Source of the DNA: an uncultured Clostridia bacterium
GTDB taxonomy: Bacteria; Bacillota_I; Bacilli_A; RF39; UBA660
DNA: 64,000 nt
Reading direction: 5' to 3'
Assembly: GCA_947165135.1 (NCBI GenBank)
Contig: CAMUZE010000003.1
Location: 26,370-90,369, forward strand
Positions 41,323 through 51,979 of this stretch are shown in pieces (positions within the stretch are counted from its first letter, which is position 1; each line of letters starts with the position of its first letter). The notes under the pieces were generated by a model. It had not been told where the DNA came from, ran no database searches, and saw nothing but the letters and a program-made list of their open reading frames with translations. A program made the position numbers and the translations under genes.

Positions 41323-42108
41323 TTATTGTTTTTTAAATTTTTCATGATTTTTTCTTCTTCTAAGAATGGGCTTTTTATTATCTTGACTTTTAGTAGCATC
41401 TTCTTTTTCACGTCTTAAATATGATATTTTTTCTTTAGTATTCATTTCATTGTATGGTATCGATTTATTATTATTTTGTGTTTGATTTAGTTCCTCAGAT
41501 GCTTTTCTTAAATATTCTAGTTTCTCACTATCACTCATATTATTAAAATTAGGATCGATATTATAACCACTATAAAATAGATGTTCATATAATTTTAATG
41601 TTTCTCCAACCATTTTACTTAAATAACTATATTTTTCACTATTGCACATTTTATCAAAATCAGGGTCTACTTCATATCCATGATCTTTTGCAAATTCATA
41701 CATTTCTAAAATATCAACTGCTTGTTTTAATTGCTCTTTTTCATTTTCGTTAGCGCCTATTACTTCACCAAAAGTAAGTATCATATCTCTAATTTCATCA
41801 GTTTCATTCTGTTTTTTTCTACTATATATTTGATCTTTTAGTAACATTTTCATTTTATTATCAGCATAAGACCTTTTAAAATTAATTACTCTGATTATTC
41901 CTTTTAAACCTTTTAATATATTTATTACTGGAAATAAACATACAAATAGATTTTTTCCTATATCTTTTAAATCACAAAAAACACTATAGTTTTTATCATT
42001 ATAATTATATCCATCTTTATTTAATTTAATTTGAGTTAACGTTCTTTCAGTCATATATGGAACAAAGCCAAATATAACAGAGGCTAAATACATCATTTTC
42101 AAATCCAT
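41323..42108 (-). CDS. hypothetical protein with three degenerate (D/N)xMxxxEKxxYLxx repeats
   Basis: DKMCNSEKYSYLSK / NNMSDSEKLEYLRK / NEMNTKEKISYLRR. Confidence 0.7.
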   Translation of the reverse strand: MDLKMMYLASVIFGFVPYMTERTLTQIKLNKDGYNYNDKNYSVFCDLKDIGKNLFVCLFPVINILKGLKGIIRVINFKRSYADNKMKMLLKDQIYSRKKQNETDEIRDMILTFGEVIGANENEKEQLKQAVDILEMYEFAKDHGYEVDPDFDKMCNSEKYSYLSKMVGETLKLYEHLFYSGYNIDPNFNNMSDSEKLEYLRKASEELNQTQNNNKSIPYNEMNTKEKISYLRREKEDATKSQDNKKPILRRRKNHEKFKKQ

Positions 42109-42110
42109 AA

Positions 42111-42563
42111 TTATTCACCATTTTCACTATTTATAATATTATTCATTCTTTTTCTAGTAGCATTTAAACTTCTTACTGCTTCATCTGCATAATTTAAATG
42201 CATTGATATTAAAGGAACATATTTATTTAATATATTTAAAACAAATTCTCTATATAAATGATAATCTCTTTCTTTTTCTTCAGGTGTGATTGAAAAAATT
42301 AAATCTAGGTTTTCTTTATCACTATTTTTTAATTCTCCATAAAAAGTCTTATACCATTCAAATAGTTCTTCTAAGGTTGCCATATCATACATAACTTTTT
42401 TAAATAATTCTAGATTTGAAATAACTGAATTAATATAACTATTTAAATACTGCCAATGCATTATATAATCCGTATCTTCATATTCTTTTTGTGAATACAA
42501 ATCAATGTTTCTATTTCCCATTTTATCCATATGATACTCCTTAATTAAGAAGTATGATATCAA
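42111..42563 (-). CDS. hypothetical protein
   Basis: ORF. Confidence 0.6.
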   Translation of the reverse strand: MISYFLIKEYHMDKMGNRNIDLYSQKEYEDTDYIMHWQYLNSYINSVISNLELFKKVMYDMATLEELFEWYKTFYGELKNSDKENLDLIFSITPEEKERDYHLYREFVLNILNKYVPLISMHLNYADEAVRSLNATRKRMNNIINSENGE

Positions 42564-42600
42564 AATACAAACTTATTGTCAAATTAAAAAGTTAGAAAAA

Positions 42601-42894
42601 TTATAACTTATCAATTATATCTTCTAACTCTTCTTTTGGTGTAAATCCAACTAATTCTTTTTTTACTTCTCCATCTTTAATAAATTTCAATGCTGGTATG
42701 CTCATAACACCATATTCACGGGCTAATTCTTCATGACTATCAACATTTACTTTAATAATATCTATTTTATCATCTAATTCATCTAATACAGGTCCCATCA
42801 TCCTACAAGGACCACACCAATCAGCATAAAAATCAACCAAATGATTTCCTTTACTAATTAGCTCCTTAAAATTTTCTTTTTCTAAATATATCAT
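42601..42894 (-). CDS. trxA: thioredoxin
   Basis: VDFYADWCGPCRMMGPVLDEL; GVMSIPALKFIKDG. Confidence 0.97.
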   Translation of the reverse strand: MIYLEKENFKELISKGNHLVDFYADWCGPCRMMGPVLDELDDKIDIIKVNVDSHEELAREYGVMSIPALKFIKDGEVKKELVGFTPKEELEDIIDKL

Positions 42895-43574
42895 TAATCC
42901 AATTTTCCTTTCTCTCTTAATAATTCTACATTTTCTTCGTTTATTATATCATATTTTATAAACAGTTTAATAGCTTCTTCGTTAAATAGTTTTTTATCTG
43001 TTTTATATGTTTCTTTTAGTTCATACACATCTGTTATTGCAGATCTTGTATTTTTAATTGTTTCACTCATAATAGGAGTTGAATCTAGTATTTTATTCCC
43101 TAGTTTTGAATTAGAAAGTCCACTAATGTTTAAAAATGGCTGACTAGTTACAAATAAGAAAACAAATACTAACAAATACGCTTCTATAAAGCCCACTATA
43201 GCACCACCTATTTTAGATATAATTCCAAGTATAATTGTTATTTTTAATAGTAATTCAATTAATCCGGTTATTTTTAATATAATTCTTAATATTAAATAAA
43301 CTACAGAAAATATAACTAAAAAAGCAATCATTTCATATAACAAAATATTTAATATCGGAATACCACTATAAACACCTTTAAATGAAAAAAAAGGTAAATT
43401 TTTATATAAGAATGTCGCTATAGGAGTTCTTAATTTAAACGATATAATTAATGCTAGTACTAGTCCTACAAGTAACACTACTTCTTTTATTAATCCTCTT
43501 TTTAAACCAGCCATTACTCCTATAATTAAACAAACTATAATAATTGCATCAACAATATTCATTAATTCCTCCAT
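42894..43574 (-). CDS. CvpA-family membrane protein
   Basis: NIVDAIIIVCLIIGVMAGLKRGLIKEV; 4 TM pattern. Confidence 0.85.
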   Translation of the reverse strand: MEELMNIVDAIIIVCLIIGVMAGLKRGLIKEVVLLVGLVLALIISFKLRTPIATFLYKNLPFFSFKGVYSGIPILNILLYEMIAFLVIFSVVYLILRIILKITGLIELLLKITIILGIISKIGGAIVGFIEAYLLVFVFLFVTSQPFLNISGLSNSKLGNKILDSTPIMSETIKNTRSAITDVYELKETYKTDKKLFNEEAIKLFIKYDIINEENVELLREKGKLD

Positions 43575-44998
43575 TAGTAAACTACATAAGGTGAAATAGT
43601 ACTTCCACTGCCAGATTTTACTCTAACATTATTTTTTAATGTTATTACGGGTCTTACACCATGTTTTTCACTTACATTATGTTGAGATAGTTTTCCATCT
43701 TTTATAGTAAAATTATATGCATTGACTCCATTAAAATATGCGGGACTCATAGTCCAATAACTATCTTCTGAATTTAAATAATTATCTGATATTCTCTCAT
43801 CGTTAATACCAGCATATATTGCTTCATCAGATGTTAAAAGTCCTAAAGGATTAGATAATATATCGACATATAATTTATCATTACTTAGATCACATTTATA
43901 AGTATTAATATTATTGATATATCTATACATAGAATCATATCCAGTATTATCATTCTTATATCCATTAGTACCATAAATTACTTTTCCATAAGTAAATTTT
44001 GATGTTTTTCTATTATTACAATATGTTGAATTAGCAATAATAGATGAATATTTATTTAAGTTATTAGAATAATATGTATCTAAATACATTTTAATTTTAC
44101 TAGAATTAATATTTTGATGTTCTTTTTCATATGTTCCGCTATTAGCAGTACCATACATAAATCCCACATATGCATTATAATTAGATTTAGAATTATATTC
44201 ACTTTCACCAATTATGTTGTAAGTTCCATCGCATTCCCCATTATTAATTTCCCCATTATATATAACTCTTATACCATCATCTTCCGTAGTTCTAATAATT
44301 TTATAACATGTTTTATCAATTAATACATTATTATTTAAACTATTACTTCCTCTAAAGAAATAAACAGTTTTTCCTTCATTAGTATTATTGGTATAATATA
44401 AACCTTCTGTATATTGATTTTCTTCTATATTTTTTAAACTTTTAATACTATTATTATGTAATATTTTATATCCAAGTGTACCCTCTTCGAATGTAGAATA
44501 TTCATCATTAACTTTTACATTTATATTTGTAGAAAAAGTAGTATTATCTTTTGTATTTTCATTAACAATAATATTTAAATTATATTGATGTTCCTCTTTT
44601 GCATTTAATTTAATATTTGATGCTATAACATCACTAGATAGTGGCATATATGAATTACTTATATATGCACCAGTTTTATTTCCAATTAATGAATAAAATA
44701 TATCTTTATTATCCTTATAATTATTAACTAAATTAGTAAATTCAATATTGTAGTATAATATTTTATCTGTAGTATTTTTAACAACAAAATTTTTATTAAT
44801 TTTATCGCCTTTTTGTGCATTAACTAAAGCAATACTACTATTATCATTAAAAATAACGCTAACTCTATTTTCTTTATCATTATTACTAATCTTATTTCCA
44901 TAATTAAAATATGCATAGGTAGATACAATCATAAATAAAACAACAAAAAAAATTAAAATAAATAATATAATAGTTTTAGCACTTAATTTACTACTCAT
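43574..44998 (-). CDS. exported surface protein: TasA-like N-terminal region with C-terminal C-lectin/FGE-like module
   Basis: N-terminal TM ending STYAYFNYGN; C-terminal SYWTMSPAYFNGVNAYNF...HGVRPVITLKNNV. Confidence 0.65.
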   Translation of the reverse strand: MSSKLSAKTIILFILIFFVVLFMIVSTYAYFNYGNKISNNDKENRVSVIFNDNSSIALVNAQKGDKINKNFVVKNTTDKILYYNIEFTNLVNNYKDNKDIFYSLIGNKTGAYISNSYMPLSSDVIASNIKLNAKEEHQYNLNIIVNENTKDNTTFSTNINVKVNDEYSTFEEGTLGYKILHNNSIKSLKNIEENQYTEGLYYTNNTNEGKTVYFFRGSNSLNNNVLIDKTCYKIIRTTEDDGIRVIYNGEINNGECDGTYNIIGESEYNSKSNYNAYVGFMYGTANSGTYEKEHQNINSSKIKMYLDTYYSNNLNKYSSIIANSTYCNNRKTSKFTYGKVIYGTNGYKNDNTGYDSMYRYINNINTYKCDLSNDKLYVDILSNPLGLLTSDEAIYAGINDERISDNYLNSEDSYWTMSPAYFNGVNAYNFTIKDGKLSQHNVSEKHGVRPVITLKNNVRVKSGSGSTISPYVVY

Positions 44999-45100
44999 TT
45001 TATCACCTATTCTAAAAATATTATATAATTATTATACCAATTTTTCAATAAAATTTGAAATAATAAGGATTATTTGATAAAATATTCCTCGGAGGGGCAT

Positions 45101-45652
45101 ATGATAAAAGAATGTGATATTTTAACTGAGAAAGATAATAAAATATTAAGAAAAACTAGTAAAGAAGTTAAATTTCCAATGTCAGAAGATGATATATATT
45201 TAATAAATAATATGATTATGTATTTAAGACTTAGTCAGGATGAAGAATATGCTAAAAAAAATAATATAAGAGCTGGTATGGGTCTTGCTGCAATACAGTT
45301 AGGAATAGAAAAAAGATTCTTTGTAATATCATATAAAAAAGAAGATGGAACATTTGAAGAATATAAAGTAGTAAACCCAAAAATAATTTCTCATTCAGAA
45401 GAAGAAATATATGTAGAAGAAGGAGAAGGATGCTTAAGTGTTACTAGATATGTTGAAGGTATTGTTCCAAGATATGCAAGAATTACTGTAGAATATTATG
45501 ATGAATTTGGAAACAAACAAAATAAAAGAGTTAGAGAAGAAATTGCTGTAGCATTTCAACACGAAATAGATCACTTGAATGGCATATTATTTACAGATAA
45601 AATTGATAAGAAAAATCCATATAAAAACCAAGAAAATATGAGAGCTATATAA
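45101..45652 (+). CDS. def: peptide deformylase
   Basis: GMGLAAIQLGI; EGCLSV; QHEIDHLNGILF; RBS CGGAGGGG before the ATG at 45101. Confidence 0.95.
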   Translation: MIKECDILTEKDNKILRKTSKEVKFPMSEDDIYLINNMIMYLRLSQDEEYAKKNNIRAGMGLAAIQLGIEKRFFVISYKKEDGTFEEYKVVNPKIISHSEEEIYVEEGEGCLSVTRYVEGIVPRYARITVEYYDEFGNKQNKRVREEIAVAFQHEIDHLNGILFTDKIDKKNPYKNQENMRAI

Positions 45653-45746
45653 GTAAGCATTATTTGTTTACTTTTATTTTAATAAAAAGATTTACATAAT
45701 TAGATAAAAATTGTAAAATAGATATGTAAATAATATAGGAGAAAAC

Positions 45747-46679
45747 ATGGAAAAAGGGAATAAAATTAGATTTATAGTTTGGGGTTTTATATGGATTATT
45801 ATATTAGTTGCTTCATCATGTGGAATTTATTCGTACTATAATGGCTATGGCAAAAGTGGAAAACTAAGAAAAGAATTAATGCCTATAATTACAGAATTTA
45901 ATAATTTAATAGCACTAGAGCAATATAAAAAAGCTGGTGTTAAAGTTGAGGCGTCACTAATCAATAATGGAATTAAAGTAATATTTAATACAAGCATGTC
46001 AAATTTAACATTTACATTTGATTATGAAATAGTTGAAGATGAAAAGGTATTACATACAAAATATAATAAAGTTGATGAATCGACTGGAGTACTTGTAGTA
46101 ACTTCTATGTTTGATGCTGTTTCACTAATTAATAATCATTACGAAGGAGATTTGTTTGAAAGATTTGGCTATGGTGATTTATATAATACATCTATTAAGC
46201 AAGGAGGAAAAATAATAGTAGATTCAAACACAACTCATGCTTATATTAATATAAACACTACTTTACTTGATACAATAACAGACGAAGTATTAGATACATT
46301 ATATATTAAGGAAGAAGATATTACATCAATCAATGAAAACTTAAAAGATGATGGGGTATTTACTTTTACAAAATCAGAAACAAAATTATTTGTTGAAACA
46401 ACAGGGAATAAATATATACTTTACTTAAGAAATGGAAAATACGATAATAATTTGTATAAATCAATTAAATCGATAATCAATTCATTAGAAGTTGATAATA
46501 ATATTAAAGAAGAGTTTGAGCATAGTTATCCAATGATAAATAATTCAACAGAATTTGGACATTATATTATTACAATAGATGCTGATGTTAGTACAATGTC
46601 ATTCTTTGATAAAAAAGATAATGTAGTTAAAATTGAAATAATAAAAGAAAAATCAGGAGAAATATCTGAAATATCCTGA
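45747..46679 (+). CDS. hypothetical membrane-anchored protein
   Basis: N-terminal TM; RBS TAGGAGAA. Confidence 0.7.
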   Translation: MEKGNKIRFIVWGFIWIIILVASSCGIYSYYNGYGKSGKLRKELMPIITEFNNLIALEQYKKAGVKVEASLINNGIKVIFNTSMSNLTFTFDYEIVEDEKVLHTKYNKVDESTGVLVVTSMFDAVSLINNHYEGDLFERFGYGDLYNTSIKQGGKIIVDSNTTHAYININTTLLDTITDEVLDTLYIKEEDITSINENLKDDGVFTFTKSETKLFVETTGNKYILYLRNGKYDNNLYKSIKSIINSLEVDNNIKEEFEHSYPMINNSTEFGHYIITIDADVSTMSFFDKKDNVVKIEIIKEKSGEISEIS

Positions 46680-46684
46680 TTTTT

Positions 46685-49618
46685 TTAATTATCTAATTTA
46701 ACACTTACCACTTTAGATACGCCACTCTCTTGCATTGTAATACCATATAATTTGTCTAAAAATTCCATTGTTTTTTTCTTATGTGTAATTACAAGTAATT
46801 GCGTTTTATTTTTATAATTCTCTAAATATTGCCCAAAAATAGTGGCATTATTTTCATCAAGAGCACTCTCAACTTCATCTAGAATGACAAAAGGTACTTT
46901 TTCTAAATTCATTATTGAAAATAATAAACTAATCGCGGTCATTGTTCTTTCACCACCAGATAATAAACTTAACGGTTTTTCATTCTTACCAGGTGGAATG
47001 GCAATAATATTTATTCCTGTTTCAAGTATATTGTTTGGATCGGTTAGTTCTAAATGAGCACTACCACCTTTAAATAGTGTTTTAAATACTTTTCCAAATT
47101 CATTGTTAATATTATTAAATGTGTTTTCAAATCTGTCTTTCATAACTTCATCCATATCATTAATAATATTAAGTAAGTCTTCCTCACTCTTTTCCAAATC
47201 AATCTTCTGTTTATTTAAGAAATTAACTCTCTTAGATACTCTTTCATATTCTTCGATACTTCCTAAATTAACTTCTCCTAAAGACTTAATCTTTCTTCTA
47301 AGTGATGTTACTTTGCTTCTAGCAACATCTTCATCTATTTCTAAGATATATTCATTCTTAGCTCTTTCATATCCCAAATTATAATCTTCAGAAAGTCTAT
47401 TTAATAAATTATCAAGAGACATATTTAATTTAGTAATATCAATTTCTAATGAATTAATTTCATTATTAATTCTATTATATTCACTATTCATTTTTTTAAT
47501 AGACGTTTCTAAAGTAGAAAGATTAGAACTTAGTTCTATTTTTTCTTTATTAAATACTTCTAAATTATGTTCAAGTTCAAGTTTCTTTTGCTCATGTTTA
47601 TAATAATCTTCTATAACATTATTTAACTCATTATCAAGAGATTTATCACTTAGATTATCAATTTCATTGCTTACCATAGAAAGTTCATTATTAAGGCTTT
47701 CTAATTCTCTATTTTTGCTATTTAATAATTCATTATTTTTAATATTATCAATATTTAATTTATATATTGTATCTTTAATAATATTCAAATCATTATCATA
47801 AGTATTAATTTTATTTTCTAAAGATTTTATTTCTTCAATCATAGAATCAATAGATAGTTTTAATCTTTCAAGTTCATATTTATCACTTATATAAGAATTA
47901 TTAGTCTTAAAACTACCACCAGTCATAACACCACCAACATGTATTATTTCTCCATCAAGTGATATTACTCTATATCTATGATTAATCTTTTTACTAATCG
48001 CAATTGCTGTATTTATATTATCAGCAACAATAATATTTCCAAGTTGATTCATAACAATATTATAGTATTTAGAGTCATATGTTACCAAAGACGATGCTAT
48101 ACCAATATAACCAACAATATTACTGATATCTCTTAATATTTCTGGTTCAATACTCTTTGGCTTAATAACATTTAATGGGAAAAAAGTTGCTCTACCTTTA
48201 TTATGACTTTTTAAGTATTCGATTGCTTCTTTAGCACATGCTTCATCATCGACTACTATATTATTAGAAGATGCCCCTAAAGCGACATCTAACATTGTAG
48301 CATATTCTTTTTCTGTATCAATTAAAGATCCTAAAATATTATGTATTCCTCTTAAAGTTGGACTTTCTAATATACTTCTAACGCTATAAGGTACTTTATT
48401 CATTGAATTAATATTATTTTCAAGTACCTCAATTTCATTTTTACTATCAAGTATTTTTTTCTTTTTAGTATTTAATGTAAATTCTACTTTATATTTTTCA
48501 CTATTAATAGAATTATATTCATTATTAATAGAAGATAATCTCTCATTAATACCATTTATTTGTTCATTTAAATTCTTAATATCAAGTTCAATTAATGATA
48601 TAGAATTTTTAAGTTCACCTTCTCTATTTTTTAAATTAATAATATTATTTTTAACAGTATCAGATGTTTTGTCATATTTATTACGTTCAGTTAATAAAGT
48701 TTTTTTATTACTTAATTCGATTAATGTTTCATTTAATTTAAATATTTCATCACTAGTAGACTTAATTTTATCATCAATTGTCATAATACTGACTTTAAGT
48801 TTTTCTACTTCAGTATTATCAGAAGTACCTTCAGAATCAATTTTAATTATTTCTTCTTCTAGTCTTTCTTTTTTAGATTTTTTATTTTCTAATAAAGAAC
48901 TATACTCTGTAATGTCTTTAGCTATTAAAGCAATCTCAACACTTTCAAGTTCAGTTAATGATTCTTTATATTCATACGCTTTTTTAGATGCTTCTTCTAA
49001 AGGTAATAAATTTTCAGAGTTTTCTTTAATAATCAAATTTATTCTATCTATATTTTCATGAGTATGATTTAATTTAGATAAACTTTCCTCTTTTCTCTTT
49101 TTATATTTTAATACTCCTGCAGCATCTTCAAATATTATTCTTCTTTCTTCAGGCTTTTCGCTCAATATTTGATCAATTTTATTCTGTGGAATAATATTAA
49201 ATGATTCTTTACTTGATTTAGAATCCATAAATAAATTAGTAACATCTTTTAATCTACATTTTTCATTATTGATATAATATTCATTTTCTCCAGTATTATA
49301 GACTATTCTTTTAATTACAACTTCATTAAAATCAATATTAAGTGTCCTATCACTATTATCAAATGTAATAGATACGGAGGCAAAATTTGCTGGGTTTCTG
49401 CTTGTCGAACCAGTAAAAATAACATCAGTCATATTATTAGAACCACGTAATGATTTAATACTCTGTTCGCCTAAGACCCATTTTATGGCATCAACTATAT
49501 TGCTCTTACCGCTTCCGTTAGGCCCAACTATACCAGTAAATGATTGATCAAGTTCAATTGATATTTTATCTGCAAAACTTTTAAAACCCTGCATTTTTAT
49601 TTCTTTAATGTACATCAT
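46685..49618 (-). CDS. smc: chromosome segregation protein SMC (977 aa)
   Basis: MYIKEIKMQGFKSFADK...GPNGSGKSNIVDAIKWVLGEQS; hinge; LSGGERTMTAISLLFSIMNLEKVPFVILDEVESALDENN. Confidence 0.96.
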   Translation of the reverse strand: MMYIKEIKMQGFKSFADKISIELDQSFTGIVGPNGSGKSNIVDAIKWVLGEQSIKSLRGSNNMTDVIFTGSTSRNPANFASVSITFDNSDRTLNIDFNEVVIKRIVYNTGENEYYINNEKCRLKDVTNLFMDSKSSKESFNIIPQNKIDQILSEKPEERRIIFEDAAGVLKYKKRKEESLSKLNHTHENIDRINLIIKENSENLLPLEEASKKAYEYKESLTELESVEIALIAKDITEYSSLLENKKSKKERLEEEIIKIDSEGTSDNTEVEKLKVSIMTIDDKIKSTSDEIFKLNETLIELSNKKTLLTERNKYDKTSDTVKNNIINLKNREGELKNSISLIELDIKNLNEQINGINERLSSINNEYNSINSEKYKVEFTLNTKKKKILDSKNEIEVLENNINSMNKVPYSVRSILESPTLRGIHNILGSLIDTEKEYATMLDVALGASSNNIVVDDEACAKEAIEYLKSHNKGRATFFPLNVIKPKSIEPEILRDISNIVGYIGIASSLVTYDSKYYNIVMNQLGNIIVADNINTAIAISKKINHRYRVISLDGEIIHVGGVMTGGSFKTNNSYISDKYELERLKLSIDSMIEEIKSLENKINTYDNDLNIIKDTIYKLNIDNIKNNELLNSKNRELESLNNELSMVSNEIDNLSDKSLDNELNNVIEDYYKHEQKKLELEHNLEVFNKEKIELSSNLSTLETSIKKMNSEYNRINNEINSLEIDITKLNMSLDNLLNRLSEDYNLGYERAKNEYILEIDEDVARSKVTSLRRKIKSLGEVNLGSIEEYERVSKRVNFLNKQKIDLEKSEEDLLNIINDMDEVMKDRFENTFNNINNEFGKVFKTLFKGGSAHLELTDPNNILETGINIIAIPPGKNEKPLSLLSGGERTMTAISLLFSIMNLEKVPFVILDEVESALDENNATIFGQYLENYKNKTQLLVITHKKKTMEFLDKLYGITMQESGVSKVVSVKLDN

Positions 49619-49651
49619 ATCACCACTATTCTATTACTAAATAATTATATC

Positions 49652-49681
49652 AAAATAAAAAGAATGTCTCAAGACATTCTT
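49652..49681 (-). terminator. terminator at the 3' end of the fibre locus
   Basis: Minus strand AAGAATGTCT-TG-AGACATTCTTTTTATTTT. Confidence 0.8.
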
Positions 49682-49683
49682 AA

Positions 49684-50823
49684 TTATTTCTCATCTTTTT
49701 CTTTCTTTGTTAATGCAGCTTTATCAAGAGTAAATTTGTATAAAGTTTTGTCATTCGTTACTACAAAGAAACTCAATTCTCCAGGTATAACTTCATAGAA
49801 TAAAATTGGTAATGATAAATTTTCAGCAGCATCAACTAATTCTTCAAATTTTTCAATTTTAATTATATTATCAAATTTAGTTTCGTCAATATTTGTATTT
49901 TCATATGAACCATTTATCACTAGCTTATCATATTCATTAATAAATTTATTTAATGTAATATAATAAATGTTTCTTCTTTTAAATTTAATATATAATCTAA
50001 TACTTGTGATTAATAATAATAAAACTAATCCTAATGACACTAAAGCAACTACAAATAGAAGAATATTACTTACTGTTATTTTGCCCTTCGCAAATAACAA
50101 TCCATTATTATTAATTTCTTCGGTATCAATAGATATTCTAATAGTTTGTTCTGATAATGGAATACTAGCTTGTAATGTCCTATTAATAAACATTTGATCT
50201 TCATTATTTGAATGTTTACCAACAATATTAATATCCATATTAATTACTAATTTACTATAAGCACTAATTCCAAAATCCTTCTTATATCTATTAACTAAGC
50301 TATTATATTCATCATAATCAATAATTAAGTTTTCAGAAATAGTTAAATTATTTGAATTAACTACCTTTACATCTTTCTTAATCAAATCAAATGTCCTTGT
50401 ATATAATGGTTGACTATCACTGTCTTTAGATATTAATAATGTAGCAGTAATTTTATATGCATATGACATGTCTAGATTATCAGTAGCATGTATTTCATAT
50501 CTAAAATCTGGATTAATAGTATTTATGATATTAGCGACATACTCCATGCCTTCACCTAAATACTTTTCTTTATAGTAATTGTTTTGTTTTAAATAAACCT
50601 TATAGTCTACATCACCTTTTTCAACATACTCAACAATTACTTCTTGTTTCTTTAAATCCAATGATTTAATCAATAAAGATTCAGCAAGAGGCAATAATAT
50701 AATGGCAAGAACCATTAAAATTAATAACCACTTTTTAGTATTAAGTATTTTCTTTTTCTGCATTACATACAATTTATCATTGTCACTAATGTAACTTACA
50801 GATCCTTTATCCTTTTTATTCAT
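49684..50823 (-). CDS. DUF5305-like membrane protein
   Basis: N- and C-terminal TM segments, extracellular beta-rich middle domain; next to the SipW-like signal peptidase. Confidence 0.6.
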   Translation of the reverse strand: MNKKDKGSVSYISDNDKLYVMQKKKILNTKKWLLILMVLAIILLPLAESLLIKSLDLKKQEVIVEYVEKGDVDYKVYLKQNNYYKEKYLGEGMEYVANIINTINPDFRYEIHATDNLDMSYAYKITATLLISKDSDSQPLYTRTFDLIKKDVKVVNSNNLTISENLIIDYDEYNSLVNRYKKDFGISAYSKLVINMDINIVGKHSNNEDQMFINRTLQASIPLSEQTIRISIDTEEINNNGLLFAKGKITVSNILLFVVALVSLGLVLLLLITSIRLYIKFKRRNIYYITLNKFINEYDKLVINGSYENTNIDETKFDNIIKIEKFEELVDAAENLSLPILFYEVIPGELSFFVVTNDKTLYKFTLDKAALTKKEKDEK

Positions 50824-50827
50824 TATT

Positions 50828-51967
50828 CTACGCTCCTTTTGATAGTAAATTATGTAACCAAACTGATGGTAATCCTAAATATTTAATTTTATATTCTACT
50901 CTTCCTACTATATCATCTTTGACAACTACCCAACTATCTTCAGCATTGTCTTTATAATCACCTTTTGTTCTGATATAGTAATTATTATTTTTTTCAAGAA
51001 TACTTATTATTCTATGGGTATAAAGGGTATTCTTAACTTTAAACACTAGTACATCACCAACAACAAGTTCAGAAGGATTATCAGCATACCATTTATCTAT
51101 CACAACTATGTCACCGACTTCAATTGTAGGAGACATACTTCCAGATGCAATAGTCGCAACCCAATATCTAAACAAGTTACTGTAAATGCATACTAAGAAA
51201 ATTAAGAATAATACGCATAGAGTAATAAATATTTTAGAACCAATATGTTTATCTCTTGAATCTTTTCTCTCTCTTTTTCTAAAGTAAAAATTAATAAATT
51301 GCATATTAAATAATGGCATTAATATATTCATAATAGATGTTAAATATTCATCATAATTAGGTGTTATAGGAACAATATATTCATATATGCCCAATATCAA
51401 TGTATATACTAATGTAACAGCATATCCATAATTTTTACTATAAATACTCATTACTACATTTTTACTTATACTTGGAATTACAATTAAACAAACAAACTCC
51501 AATAGTACAAAATTATCAACAAAGTCATAAAAACTCATTGAATACATGATATCAATTAATACAAGTACAACAACAGATAAAATTATATTTATCAAATTCT
51601 TTTCACTACAAAATTGATATCTTAATAATTCCATCGGTACAATAATAAGAACTACAGGAATAATGTTCATTAACATACCGAAGATGTTTTTAGTATATGG
51701 AGACCTTACAAATCCACCAATAAAACCAATAGCATATGTTAAGAATAATATAGCTATTGTTATTACAGCAACAGTTATAATTATTTTTTTATTCTTAGCT
51801 ATCTTGTCCTTTTTAAATCCAATTAAGTATATTGACGCACCAAAACCTGCAAATAAAATTAAGCTTAATAAATATTCATTAATTTTAATGCCAAATATAA
51901 TGCATAAAGAAGCAAAAAGGATAAATATTATCTCTAAAAACAATATTTTCTTAGCATTACCCTTCAC
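50828..51967 (-). CDS. SipW-like type I signal peptidase with multi-TM N-terminal region
   Basis: SGSMSPTIEVGDIVVIDKWYADNPSELVVGDVLVFKVKNTLYTHRIISILEKNNNYYIRTKGDYKDNAEDSWVVVKDDIVGRVEYKI. Confidence 0.9.
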   Translation of the reverse strand: MKGNAKKILFLEIIFILFASLCIIFGIKINEYLLSLILFAGFGASIYLIGFKKDKIAKNKKIIITVAVITIAILFLTYAIGFIGGFVRSPYTKNIFGMLMNIIPVVLIIVPMELLRYQFCSEKNLINIILSVVVLVLIDIMYSMSFYDFVDNFVLLEFVCLIVIPSISKNVVMSIYSKNYGYAVTLVYTLILGIYEYIVPITPNYDEYLTSIMNILMPLFNMQFINFYFRKRERKDSRDKHIGSKIFITLCVLFLIFLVCIYSNLFRYWVATIASGSMSPTIEVGDIVVIDKWYADNPSELVVGDVLVFKVKNTLYTHRIISILEKNNNYYIRTKGDYKDNAEDSWVVVKDDIVGRVEYKIKYLGLPSVWLHNLLSKGA

Positions 51968-51979
51968 TTTTTATCCTCC

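Noticed and set aside
47103-49061. Plus-strand Leu/Ser-rich ORFs inside smc
   Set aside because: Antisense shadows of coiled-coil codons; no RBS support
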